DNA from: Candidatus Methanophagales archaeon
GTDB taxonomy: Archaea > Halobacteriota > Syntropharchaeia > Alkanophagales > Methanospirareceae
NCBI GenBank assembly: GCA_014061035.1
Contig: JACGMN010000046.1
Location: forward strand, 1-10,488
Length of the DNA stretch: 10,488 bases
Direction: 5' to 3'
The notes under the pieces are model-generated. The model had not been told where the DNA came from. It did no database searches and saw nothing but the letters and a program-made list of their open reading frames with translations. Position 1 is the stretch's first letter. Each line of letters begins with the position of its first letter. The position numbers and the translations under genes are program-made. This document shows positions 1 to 7,024 of the stretch, in pieces.

Positions 1-1
1 A

Positions 2-79
2 GATAATCAGGATTTTAAACTTAATTTTGGCACTAAACCGGAAGTTAAATGTGAGGCATTTGATAATTTGAGGAAATAA
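2..79 (+). CDS. C-terminal tail of a truncated unidentified protein
   Basis: From base 2 a reading frame stays open for 25 codons and stops with TAA at 77-79. It reads DNQDFKLNFGTKPEVK followed by CEAFDNLRK. The composition (charged residues, few rare residues) looks protein-like. One other forward frame is also open over most of this stretch and the third stops at once, so the evidence is weak. The start lies outside the window. I do not recognise the family. It would lie upstream of purL on the same strand, but 90 bp including a tandem repeat and a TATA-like box separate the two, so they need not be co-transcribed. Confidence 0.35.
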   Translation, partial: DNQDFKLNFGTKPEVKCEAFDNLRK

Positions 80-83
80 TTTT

Positions 84-120
84 CTGCGTAAATCTGCGTA
101 AATCTGCATAAATCTGCGTC
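84..120. repeat. 10-bp tandem repeat, nearly four copies
   Basis: The unit CTGCGTAAAT occurs at 84-93 and 94-103, then as CTGCATAAAT at 104-113, with a partial fourth copy CTGCGT at 114-119. The array sits 50 bp ahead of purL and just upstream of its candidate TATA box. The period is about one helical turn, so each copy presents the same face of the DNA. Similar short arrays occur dispersed in many prokaryotic genomes, so it could be a neutral dispersed repeat or a protein-binding array. Confidence 0.85.
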
Positions 121-140
121 TAAATAAGTAGAAGTTATAC

Positions 141-147
141 TTTATAC
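141..147 (+). promoter_or_regulatory. Candidate TATA box of purL
   Basis: TTTATAC lies 23-29 bases before the purL ATG. Archaeal TATA boxes are usually centred about 26-27 bp ahead of the transcription start, so transcription would begin at or next to the ATG. This agrees with the lack of a clear Shine-Dalgarno sequence in 150-169, and a leaderless or nearly leaderless purL mRNA is inferred. The assignment rests on position and AT content only. Confidence 0.45.
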
Positions 148-169
148 ACAACAAGAACATAACAGTCAG

Positions 170-2557
170 ATGAAAAGGTTTGAAGTAAGAATAACGGACG
201 CGAACGATGAAGAACTGAACCGTATAAGTGAAGATATGGGGCTTTCGCTAAGTCTGGCTGAGATGCAGCAGATAAAACGATATTTTACGGCGAAATGCAG
301 AGAGCCAACAGACGTTGAGCTTCAGAGTATTGCACAGGCATGGTCGGAGCATTGTTGCTATAAGAGTTCGAAAAAAGTACTGGAAGAGTTTATTTTTGGT
401 ATAGAAGCAGAGCAGAATATATTTGTTATAAAAGAAGATGCGGGAGTGCTGGAATTTGATGAAGACCATGCGTATGTTCTCGCATTCGAGAGCCATAATC
501 ATCCTTCGGCAATAGAGCCTTATGGTGGCGCAGCGACCGGGATCGGAGGAGTTGTGCGGGATGTAGTCTGTATGGGTGCGCAGCCAGTTGCATTGATTGA
601 CCCGCTCTTCTTCGGTCCGCTCGATTACGAGTATGACAAACTTCCTGCAGGTGTGAAGCATCCGAGATTTCTGTTCAATGGCGTTATTGCCGGGATAAGC
701 GACTACGGGAACCGGATAGGTATTCCGACTTGTGCGGGTATGGTCTATTTCGATTATGGTTATGTAGGAAACTGCATAGTGAATGTGGGCTGTGTAGGGA
801 TAATGAAAAAGACTGATTTGATACGAAGCATGGCGAAGCAGGGTGAAGTGCTTCTTTTAGTTGGCGGGAAGACCGGAAGAGATGGTATACACGGGGTTAC
901 TTTTGCATCGGTTGCACTGACCGGTGAGGAGGCGTCCAGAAGTGCAGTTCAGGTCGGCGATCCGATAACGAAGGAACCACTGATCCATGCGATACTCGAA
1001 GCGAGTGAGAAGAGATTGATAGCAGGGATGAAGGACCTTGGTGGCGGTGGTTTATCATGCGCAGTAAGTGAGATGTGCAATGCTGGAGGATGCGGTGCTG
1101 AAATCCGGTTAGAACAGGTGAAGTTGAAGGAAGAAAGTATGAGCGCGTGGGAGATCTGGGTCTCTGAATCACAGGAACGGTTCTTAATTGCTGCGAGACC
1201 GGAGAATGTGGACGAGTTACTGGCAGTATTTGATAGATGGGATGTAGATGCAGTGGTCATAGGCGAGGCACAAACTTTAAGGAAAAGTTTGATTAAAAAC
1301 GGTTCTGGTTCGCAGATAAGAATTTTTTATGGTGGTGAGAAAGTCTTTGAGCTGGAGACGGATTTTCTTCTTGCATCTCCAATTTATACACGCCCAATAA
1401 GGATAGAGACGAAGGAGAAGAGAGAGGAACTCATAGAGATGGAAGAGCCTGAAGATTACAATTTAATCTTAAAAAAGTTGCTTGCTGCACCGAATATAGC
1501 ATCCCGCGAACCGATTATAAGACAATATGACCATGAAGTGCGGGGTGCAACGGTGATAAAGCCGCTGCAGGGGCGAATAGGAAAAGAGACGCACGGTGAT
1601 GCTGCAGTGATTAAGCCATTAGAAGAGAGTTATAAAGGAATCGCGATTACTACCGATGTGAATCCGTCTTTTTGCAGATTAGACCCGTTTTGGGGTGCGG
1701 CGAGTGCGATAGATGAAGTCTGCAGGAATTTGACCGCTGTGGGTGCGGTTCCGCATTCGTTTGCCGACTGCCTGAACTTCGGTAACCCTGAGAAGCGTGA
1801 GAAAATGAGCGAGTTCTATGAATGCTGCCGCGGTCTCAGCTATGTCGCTTCAGCGCTTGGAGTACCGTTTGCGAGCGGGAACGTGAGCTTTTATAATGAA
1901 TCAGCAGTGTTGAAGCGGTCTATTCCGCCTACGCCGGCTGTTCTGGGCATAGGGTTATGCGAAGATGTGCGTGAATGCGTTACAGTCGATGTGAAGGAGG
2001 TTGGAAGTAGCTTATATGTGATAGGCGAGACGAAAGCAGAGTTAGGTGGGAGCGAGTATTACCGGTTACGGGATGTAGAATCTACAGGCAGGAGGGGGAT
2101 TGGGATTGTGCCAAGAACTGACCCTGCGGTGCTGAGAACGCGTATGGAAGTGTTAAGGGAAGCGATGAAAGAGGGTTTGATAGCAAGCTGTCATGATATT
2201 TCAGGCGGAGGTCTTGCAGTCGCGGTATGCGAGATGCTTATAGGTGGCGATATTGGCGCTTCAATTGATATTACGGGTCTCAATCTGGAACTGAGGAGCG
2301 ATTATAAGTTGTTCTCGGAATCGAATTCGAGGTGGGTGGTGGAGGTGTGGGCAGAGGAAAAGGAGAGATTTGAGGCGGTGATGGATGAAAGAAAGGTTTA
2401 TGTAAGAGAAATAGGGGAGACGGTGGGCGAGAAGAGGGCTGTTATAAGCGATAAGAGTAAAGAACTGGTAAATCTCTCGTTAGAAGAAGTGAGAACGTCG
2501 TGGTTATCGTCTTTCATATCTGCACTCCAAACGAATAGCCCAATAAAATCGCGATGA
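170..2557 (+). CDS. purL: Phosphoribosylformylglycinamidine synthase subunit PurL
   Basis: PurL is the ATP-dependent synthetase subunit of FGAM synthase in cytoplasmic de novo purine synthesis. It converts FGAR to FGAM using ammonia supplied by the PurQ glutaminase, with small subunit PurS; neither partner is in this window. The 795-residue protein shows the duplicated AIR-synthase-like architecture: the WSEHCCYKSSK block (58-68, containing the family's conserved active-site His, here H61), ESHNHPS (107-113), ATGIGG (122-127), DLGGGGLSCAVSEM closing the first half, THGDAAVIKP opening the second, then HDISGGGLAVAVCEM and SESNSRWVVEV. It is somewhat longer than the roughly 710-740 residues usual for small-type PurL. 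The excess is partly a C-terminal tail after the last conserved Trp. That tail is encoded where the gene runs 44 bp into the opposite-strand DUF92 gene. The ATG at 170 is favoured because a TATA-like box sits 23-29 bp upstream and the N-terminus aligns with the family. Confidence 0.96.
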   Translation: MKRFEVRITDANDEELNRISEDMGLSLSLAEMQQIKRYFTAKCREPTDVELQSIAQAWSEHCCYKSSKKVLEEFIFGIEAEQNIFVIKEDAGVLEFDEDHAYVLAFESHNHPSAIEPYGGAATGIGGVVRDVVCMGAQPVALIDPLFFGPLDYEYDKLPAGVKHPRFLFNGVIAGISDYGNRIGIPTCAGMVYFDYGYVGNCIVNVGCVGIMKKTDLIRSMAKQGEVLLLVGGKTGRDGIHGVTFASVALTGEEASRSAVQVGDPITKEPLIHAILEASEKRLIAGMKDLGGGGLSCAVSEMCNAGGCGAEIRLEQVKLKEESMSAWEIWVSESQERFLIAARPENVDELLAVFDRWDVDAVVIGEAQTLRKSLIKNGSGSQIRIFYGGEKVFELETDFLLASPIYTRPIRIETKEKREELIEMEEPEDYNLILKKLLAAPNIASREPIIRQYDHEVRGATVIKPLQGRIGKETHGDAAVIKPLEESYKGIAITTDVNPSFCRLDPFWGAASAIDEVCRNLTAVGAVPHSFADCLNFGNPEKREKMSEFYECCRGLSYVASALGVPFASGNVSFYNESAVLKRSIPPTPAVLGIGLCEDVRECVTVDVKEVGSSLYVIGETKAELGGSEYYRLRDVESTGRRGIGIVPRTDPAVLRTRMEVLREAMKEGLIASCHDISGGGLAVAVCEMLIGGDIGASIDITGLNLELRSDYKLFSESNSRWVVEVWAEEKERFEAVMDERKVYVREIGETVGEKRAVISDKSKELVNLSLEEVRTSWLSSFISALQTNSPIKSR

Positions 2558-3335
2558 TGCCCCCGGTTAGCGTAGCTAAAATGTTCACATGATGTTTATT
2601 TAAATTCACGAAGAGTTTATCTTTGTACTTATCCTCAATTGTTGCGCCGAAGATGCTGTCCGCAATGCAACCTAAGACCCCGGCGAGTACGCAAACAATG
2701 AAGAAGATAACTCCTATCTGCACTGAAGCGTTAGAACCGGCGAATACGAATACAAGACAGACGACCGAGATCAAAGACGAGCCGAGCAGTGCCGCACCAA
2801 GACCAGCTAAACTGACACCGCCGTTTGTGCCAACCGGTACTTTTTTAAGAGTCGTAATTAACCTCGGCTCTCCACTCGTCTGCCCGATTTCTGTTGAAAA
2901 CGTATCTGCACAGGCGGTAGCGACTGAACCAGCGAAGCCGAGCAGAAAAAGCGTGTTATGACTATAATTCTGATTCTGGCTCGAAAGAGCGTAGAGCACC
3001 GCGAAGATCAGTGGCGATAAGCCGTTGCCCAGCACGTTACTTATATCTCGCATGCCCTTATTACTTTCTGCAACACCGAGCAGCGCTTTCTCCTCGTATT
3101 TGTATCTCGTAACTAAATTCCCGAGAATGAAGAATGCAAGAAGCGCAAGTAAACCCGCGTAACCAAATTCAAGCCCCAACATTAATAGAATGAGCACGCC
3201 AAGTATAAGCGTCCCGATAAATGCCGGAGTGTTGATTTTACGCTTTAAGTACGCGAGAAGCACCAGCGAAGATGCCACCGATACCGTAATCGCAGTTATC
3301 AGAAGGCATAGATGCAAATGCAGATCGAACGCCAT
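2514..3335 (-). CDS. DUF92 / TIGR00297 family integral membrane protein
   Basis: A 273-residue polytopic membrane protein of the DUF92 family. It has about seven or eight hydrophobic segments, near residues 7-30, 38-53, 58-72, 102-118, 127-143, 173-199, 204-222 and 250-267. Family hallmarks are ADTFSTEIG (143-151), PVGTNGGVSLAG (167-178) and ADSIFGATIED (225-235); their acidic residues fit a metal/nucleotide-dependent site at the membrane face. The characterised plant relative VTE6 is a phytyl-phosphate kinase. A role in isoprenoid-phosphate metabolism is therefore plausible in an archaeon with isoprenoid lipids, but this is inferred and the substrate is unknown. It lies 91 bp downstream of lonB on the same strand with its own TATA-like box. 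Its last 44 bases overlap the 3' end of purL on the other strand. No Shine-Dalgarno site precedes the ATG, which follows an AT-rich stretch. Confidence 0.88.
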   Translation of the reverse strand: MAFDLHLHLCLLITAITVSVASSLVLLAYLKRKINTPAFIGTLILGVLILLMLGLEFGYAGLLALLAFFILGNLVTRYKYEEKALLGVAESNKGMRDISNVLGNGLSPLIFAVLYALSSQNQNYSHNTLFLLGFAGSVATACADTFSTEIGQTSGEPRLITTLKKVPVGTNGGVSLAGLGAALLGSSLISVVCLVFVFAGSNASVQIGVIFFIVCVLAGVLGCIADSIFGATIEDKYKDKLFVNLNKHHVNILATLTGGIIAILLGYSFGVQI

Positions 3336-3372
3336 AATAATTTTAAAAAGTAACTTTAAAAAGGCGCTACTG

Positions 3373-3383
3373 CCTTATATATC
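3373..3383 (-). promoter_or_regulatory. Candidate TATA box of the DUF92 gene
   Basis: On the minus strand the sequence reads GATATATAAGG, a good archaeal TATA match with purine-rich GAA just upstream as a possible BRE. It is centred about 43 bp before the DUF92 start, which predicts a short leader of roughly 15-20 nt. It lies between the lonB stop and the DUF92 gene, so DUF92 can be expressed independently of lonB. The T-runs just downstream of it on this strand (near 3341-3362) could also help end lonB transcripts. Confidence 0.5.
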
Positions 3384-3387
3384 TTCA

Positions 3388-3421
3388 AACCGTGAACCCT
3401 GAACCGTGAACCCTGAACCCC
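3388..3421. repeat. 14-bp tandem repeat built of heptamers, between lonB and DUF92
   Basis: The unit AACCGTGAACCCTG is present twice perfectly (3388-3401 and 3402-3415), followed by AACCCC. It resolves into alternating heptamers differing by one base, CGTGAAC and CCTGAAC, four in a row. On the gene strand this reads as G-rich GGTTCAG/GGTTCAC heptamers. The array starts six bases past the lonB stop codon and ends against the DUF92 TATA region. Confidence 0.88.
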
Positions 3422-3426
3422 AGCAA

Positions 3427-5376
3427 TCACGGTATTATTTGCTTATCCAAAACACCATCTGGAATGATCTTCTCTATCATAGTGAACTTCCTTATCTTCT
3501 CTATAAACTTCTTCTTCATTTTGCCTACCAGAGCATGTTCGAGTACATCCTCTATCGTCGCCAGCGGTATTATCGTTACCTTGTTCTTATATCTATCCTC
3601 GATGAGCACATCATTCAGGTTTGACTGCGGAATCAACACTTTTTTGACGCCTGCCTGTACTGCAGCCTCTATCTTCGCAGTTATTCCTCCTACTGGCAGG
3701 ATATCACCTCGCACAGAGAGAGAACCGGTCATCGCTATACTCTGGTCTACTGGGATATTCTCTAAAGAGGATATAACCGCAGTAGCAACGGAAATGCTGG
3801 CAGAATCGCCTTCTACTCCTTCATGAGTGCCTACAAATTGAATGTGAATGTCTTTGCGTGAGATGTCCTTCCCCGTGAATTTCTTGAATACTGCGGAAAC
3901 ATTCTGCACTGCTTCCTGTGATATTTCCTGCAATCTACCAGTTGCTATTACCCTGCCTTCCTCTCTCGATTGTGCTGGTGTAGCCTCGGCGAGTATGGGC
4001 AGCATCACTCCGGAATCTCCAATTACCGCTAGCCCGTTCACCCTGCCTATCTCAAATCCCTCAGTCACGAATAATTTATAGTCCTTCTTCTGCTCAAGAT
4101 ATTCGTCAGCCACCTGCTGCTCTACTGACTTCGCCATCGCCTTTGCATTTATCACATGCCTGCCAGTTGTATATTTCGCACCTTCAGCTCTAGCGATATC
4201 ACCTGCGACACGCACTAATCCACCTAAGTCCCGTAAAGTCAGTGTGAGATGCCCCTTTCTACCTGATCTTCTCCGTGCTTCCCTTAATATCTCTTCTATG
4301 CCTGTTCTATTGAAATGAGGTATCTTTTTGTCTTTCTTTACCTCCTGTGAGATGAACCTAACAATTTTCTCCCTGTTCTCCAGTGTGTCGTCCATCGTAT
4401 CCTTCATGTATATCTCGTACCCATAACCTTTTATCCGTGAACGGAGAGCCGGGTGTATACCTGCCATGGCGTCCAAATTACCGGCTGCAACCATGATGAA
4501 ATCACAGGGTACCGGATCGGTCTTCACCATAGCTCCTGCGCTCCGCTCAGATTGTCCTGTTATTGAATATTTTTTCTCCTGCATCGCCGTGAGCAAGCTC
4601 TGCTGTGCTTCTATCTTCAACGTATTTAGTTCATCCAGAAAAAGAACGCCTTTGTGCGCCTTATGCAGTGCACCAGCTTCTACCCTATCGTGTGCTGGTG
4701 TCTCCAACCCTCCGGACTGGTATGGATCATGCCTCACATCCCCGAGCAAAGCACCTGAATGCGACCCTGTTGCATCCACAAATGGTGCGATCTCAGATTC
4801 AGCATTAGAGACAAGTAACTTCGGAATCATCGATTCTTCCCTCGGCATTATCCATTTAAATACTAACATTACAACAGCAGCAGCAATGATTGACCAGAAG
4901 ACATATATGATACTTGGTGGGGTTGTCTGTAATGCATAGATTACACCCATGCCTATGATAAGGAAGGATATGAACATGAAGAAAATATTCCGTATTTGGA
5001 CGCGCTTTTTTACTTCCTGTCGCTGTGCATCCACTATCTCTTTCCCTTTACCACGTGGAACAATGCGTATCTTTGGATTGTTTTTATCCTCGGCATTAGG
5101 ATATGTCAGGATATCTTGCAACTCCTCCTTTGGCAGTAGTTCAGCCATGCTATTCGCAAGCATTGACTTCCCGGTGCCCGGAGTACCGATCAGCATCACG
5201 TGTCTTCTCTGATTAGCAGCTTTCTTGATCACTTCCACGCCATGATCCTGCCCTATTACCTGGTCAATCAGCAACTCTGGAACTTCTACCTCCTCCGTTG
5301 TCTCTACTTTGATACCTGCAAGTAAGTCGTCTCCTACCTGTTCATCCTTATCACGTCCCTTTTTCGATCTGGTCAT
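3427..5376 (-). CDS. lonB: Archaeal membrane-anchored ATP-dependent Lon protease (LonB)
   Basis: LonB is the main ATP-dependent protease of euryarchaea. It is a membrane-tethered hexamer that unfolds and degrades damaged and regulatory proteins in the cytoplasm. The 649-residue protein has the expected order: Walker A GTPGTGKS (64-71), then two transmembrane segments inserted in the ATPase module (about 130-150 and 154-175), Walker B VLFLDE (244-249), a sensor Asn in AAGN (300), an alpha-helical subdomain, and a C-terminal protease domain. The protease site is EGDSASIS with Ser525 as nucleophile and Lys568 in GGITAKIEAA. The Ser-Lys spacing of 43 equals that of Archaeoglobus LonB (S509/K552, from memory). 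The Asp just before the Ser is also typical of LonB. All catalytic residues are intact, and the length is normal for LonB. Its TATA-like box and short AT-rich leader suggest its own promoter, separate from the aspartate kinase gene 86 bp upstream. Confidence 0.95.
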   Translation of the reverse strand: MTRSKKGRDKDEQVGDDLLAGIKVETTEEVEVPELLIDQVIGQDHGVEVIKKAANQRRHVMLIGTPGTGKSMLANSMAELLPKEELQDILTYPNAEDKNNPKIRIVPRGKGKEIVDAQRQEVKKRVQIRNIFFMFISFLIIGMGVIYALQTTPPSIIYVFWSIIAAAVVMLVFKWIMPREESMIPKLLVSNAESEIAPFVDATGSHSGALLGDVRHDPYQSGGLETPAHDRVEAGALHKAHKGVLFLDELNTLKIEAQQSLLTAMQEKKYSITGQSERSAGAMVKTDPVPCDFIMVAAGNLDAMAGIHPALRSRIKGYGYEIYMKDTMDDTLENREKIVRFISQEVKKDKKIPHFNRTGIEEILREARRRSGRKGHLTLTLRDLGGLVRVAGDIARAEGAKYTTGRHVINAKAMAKSVEQQVADEYLEQKKDYKLFVTEGFEIGRVNGLAVIGDSGVMLPILAEATPAQSREEGRVIATGRLQEISQEAVQNVSAVFKKFTGKDISRKDIHIQFVGTHEGVEGDSASISVATAVISSLENIPVDQSIAMTGSLSVRGDILPVGGITAKIEAAVQAGVKKVLIPQSNLNDVLIEDRYKNKVTIIPLATIEDVLEHALVGKMKKKFIEKIRKFTMIEKIIPDGVLDKQIIP

Positions 5377-5419
5377 CGGGTTCTATCTATCTATATCTAT
5401 ATCTCATATACGTCTTGTC

Positions 5420-5427
5420 TTATATAA
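5420..5427 (-). promoter_or_regulatory. Candidate TATA box of lonB
   Basis: TTATATAA (a palindrome) preceded on the minus strand by a run of T is centred about 48 bp ahead of the lonB ATG. This predicts transcription starting near 5397 and a leader of about 20 nt. The leader region is made of TATC/TATATC microrepeats (5381-5410) and has no Shine-Dalgarno sequence. Position and composition are the only support. Confidence 0.5.
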
Positions 5428-5450
5428 AAAAAGAGGGGAATAAATAAAAA
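5426..5450 (-). terminator. T-rich terminator candidate after aspartate kinase
   Basis: On the minus strand, 13 bp past the aspartate kinase stop, there is a T5 run (5446-5450), another T-rich stretch, CCCCTC and then T7 (5426-5432). Archaeal RNA polymerase terminates at such T-tracts without needing a hairpin, and I see no stem here. The last T-run merges into the lonB TATA box, so the end of one gene and the promoter of the next are interleaved. Confidence 0.4.
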
Positions 5451-5462
5451 TTCGTATCTTTA

Positions 5463-6920
5463 TTATCCAGTACCCATCCCAGTAGTACCCATCCCGAGGA
5501 CATCGTGTATTGCTTGCACTGCTCTGTATGCGTCTTCTTTCCTTACGACTATAGAGATATTAAACTCTGAACTGCCCTGAGAGATCATTATCACGCTTAT
5601 CCCCTCTTTACCGAGAGCAGAAAAGATTTTGCCTGCAACTCCCGGTGTTCCGACCATACCAGCTCCAACAATCCCCATTGCGCAGACATTGCTATCAGAA
5701 GTAAAATCTCGTATTATTCTACCACCCGCGTTTATGCTCCGTATCGCACTAATAGCTCGCCCCAATTGTGCACTCTTAATAACGAGAGAGATAGTCAACT
5801 CGGATGAGCCCTGACTTATCATAATGGAATCTACACTATTAGCTGCTAAAACAGAGAATATACGGGCTGCAACGTCCGAGATGCTCTTAACACCAGTTCC
5901 CGTAAGATTGATAATTGACGTATCCTCAATGAGCGTGATGGCTTTAGCCGCTCTTTTTGTTTTCTCCGTATCTTTTCTGATTAATGTGCCTTCATCCTCT
6001 AAATTGAAGAGTTTTTTCACTCGTATTGGTATCTCCTTTTTTATTACGGGCTCTATTACCTTTGGATGGAGGACAGAGGCACCGAAGTAAGACAATTCCA
6101 TCGCCTCTATGTATGAAATATATGGTATTCTTCGTGCATTTTTTACTATCTTCGGATCTGCACTCATTATTCCCTCGGTCTCCTTCCAGAGCCATATCTC
6201 GTCTGCGTCTACCGCGGCTCCAATTATGGTAGCTGTATAATCAGAGCCGCCTCTGCCGAGTGTAGTCATTATCCCCCTCTCCGTCTCACCTGTGAACCCT
6301 GCAACAACAGGTATTTTTTTATCGCACAATAAAGGCATAATTCTCTCTCTTATCTCTTGCTCTGCTTTACCCGCTAATTGTGCATTTCCGTATTCCTCAT
6401 CCGTTATTATTCCCGCTTCACCACCTGTAAGATGCACCGCATCAATTCCATTTCCTATTGATCGTAGCGTACCAGCCAGTATAGGAGCAGCCAATCGCTC
6501 GCCAAAAGAACTGATGTAGTCTAACGATCTCGGTGTTAACTCGCCTAAAAGGCATATACCACTCAAGGCTTTCTCCATCTCTGCCACCTTTTCGCTTATC
6601 TCTGCCTTCACAGAGTCCAACTCATTTTTGCTGGCTATCGCTTCAGAAGCCACTAAATCGTGCTTATCTTTTATCACAGTTACGAATTCGTTTACCTTTT
6701 CTATATTCCCTTCTTGTGCTATCTTACCTGCATTTTCTAGTAGCGTATCGGTAACAGTAGAAATTGCGGAGGTTACCAGGATTATCTCAGTCTCTTTACC
6801 ACTTTTCCGCCGGCTTTTTCTCTCGCATTCCTCTCTGAATTGATTAATCATACTTGCAACGGTCCTTATCTTCTCTCCATTCGCAACCGCTACTCCGCCG
6901 AATTTCATTACCACTCTCAT
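5463..6920 (-). CDS. lysC: Aspartate kinase with two C-terminal ACT domains
   Basis: Aspartate kinase phosphorylates aspartate with ATP, the first step toward lysine, threonine, methionine and isoleucine. From the chosen start the protein has 485 residues: an amino-acid-kinase domain (about 3-315) and two ACT regulatory domains (about 338-400 and 414-476). Visible motifs are KFGG (6-9), SAISTVTD (51-58), GERLAA (140-145), GRGGSDYTAT (222-231) with R223 and D227 in the spacing of the E. coli enzyme's R198/D202, and EGIMSADPKIV. Both ACT domains carry ISQGSSE (368-374 and 446-452), typical of allosteric feedback by an end-product amino acid; which one cannot be read here. The usual KFGGTSV signature is KFGGVAV. 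The frame stays open 60 codons further upstream, but that extension would be hydrophobic AT-rich sequence running into the divergent thermosome gene, so the ATG at 6918-6920, directly ahead of RVVMKFGG, is taken. Confidence 0.94.
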   Translation of the reverse strand: MRVVMKFGGVAVANGEKIRTVASMINQFREECERKSRRKSGKETEIILVTSAISTVTDTLLENAGKIAQEGNIEKVNEFVTVIKDKHDLVASEAIASKNELDSVKAEISEKVAEMEKALSGICLLGELTPRSLDYISSFGERLAAPILAGTLRSIGNGIDAVHLTGGEAGIITDEEYGNAQLAGKAEQEIRERIMPLLCDKKIPVVAGFTGETERGIMTTLGRGGSDYTATIIGAAVDADEIWLWKETEGIMSADPKIVKNARRIPYISYIEAMELSYFGASVLHPKVIEPVIKKEIPIRVKKLFNLEDEGTLIRKDTEKTKRAAKAITLIEDTSIINLTGTGVKSISDVAARIFSVLAANSVDSIMISQGSSELTISLVIKSAQLGRAISAIRSINAGGRIIRDFTSDSNVCAMGIVGAGMVGTPGVAGKIFSALGKEGISVIMISQGSSEFNISIVVRKEDAYRAVQAIHDVLGMGTTGMGTG

Positions 6921-6947
6921 GTATATTTTTATGCTGCTCTTCCAGTT

Positions 6948-6969
6948 GTTTATAGTTAGTTTATAGTTA
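6948..6969. promoter_or_regulatory. Two 11-bp direct repeats in the divergent lysC/thermosome promoter region
   Basis: GTTTATAGTTA is repeated perfectly head to tail at 6948-6958 and 6959-6969. The copies are 11 bp apart, about one helical turn. Read on the minus strand each contains CTATAAAC, a candidate TATA box for the aspartate kinase 28-48 bp upstream of its ATG. On the plus strand TTTATA could serve the thermosome. The arrangement could be a duplicated promoter element or a tandem operator. Confidence 0.5.
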
Positions 6970-6979
6970 TAGACTAATG

Positions 6980-6985
6980 TATAAA
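6980..6985 (+). promoter_or_regulatory. Candidate TATA box of the thermosome gene
   Basis: TATAAA lies 40-45 bp before the thermosome ATG, which would put transcription near 7009 and give a leader of about 16 nt. The alternative TTTATA at 6960-6965 would start transcription near 6990 and include the whole Shine-Dalgarno-like GAGGTGAG in the leader. I cannot choose between them. Archaeal thermosome genes are commonly heat-induced, but no heat-shock operator is identified here. Confidence 0.4.
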
Positions 6986-7002
6986 TGTAGAATAAAAATA
7001 GC

Positions 7003-7010
7003 GAGGTGAG
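7003..7010 (+). promoter_or_regulatory. Shine-Dalgarno-like site of the thermosome gene
   Basis: GAGGTGAG matches the complement of the archaeal 16S rRNA 3' end well. The gap to the ATG at 7025 is 14 A/T-rich bases, longer than the usual 5-9. It is therefore a good match at an unusual distance. Its presence supports the ATG at 7025, as no closer in-frame start exists upstream of the conserved N-terminus. Confidence 0.5.
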
Positions 7011-7024
7011 CATATAAAATAAAA

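Noticed and set aside
84..120. CRISPR-like array
   Set aside because: The units are directly adjacent 10-mers without spacers. The same holds for the array at 3388-3421.
3464..4939. Several plus-strand open frames opposite lonB (for example 4466-4939)
   Set aside because: They are antisense shadows of an intact LonB with all catalytic motifs. No ribosome-binding sites or family resemblance were seen.
5381..5410. TATC/TATATC microrepeats in the lonB leader as an operator
   Set aside because: This is short, imperfect simple sequence of a kind expected by slippage in AT-rich DNA, with no symmetry or spacing to suggest a binding site.
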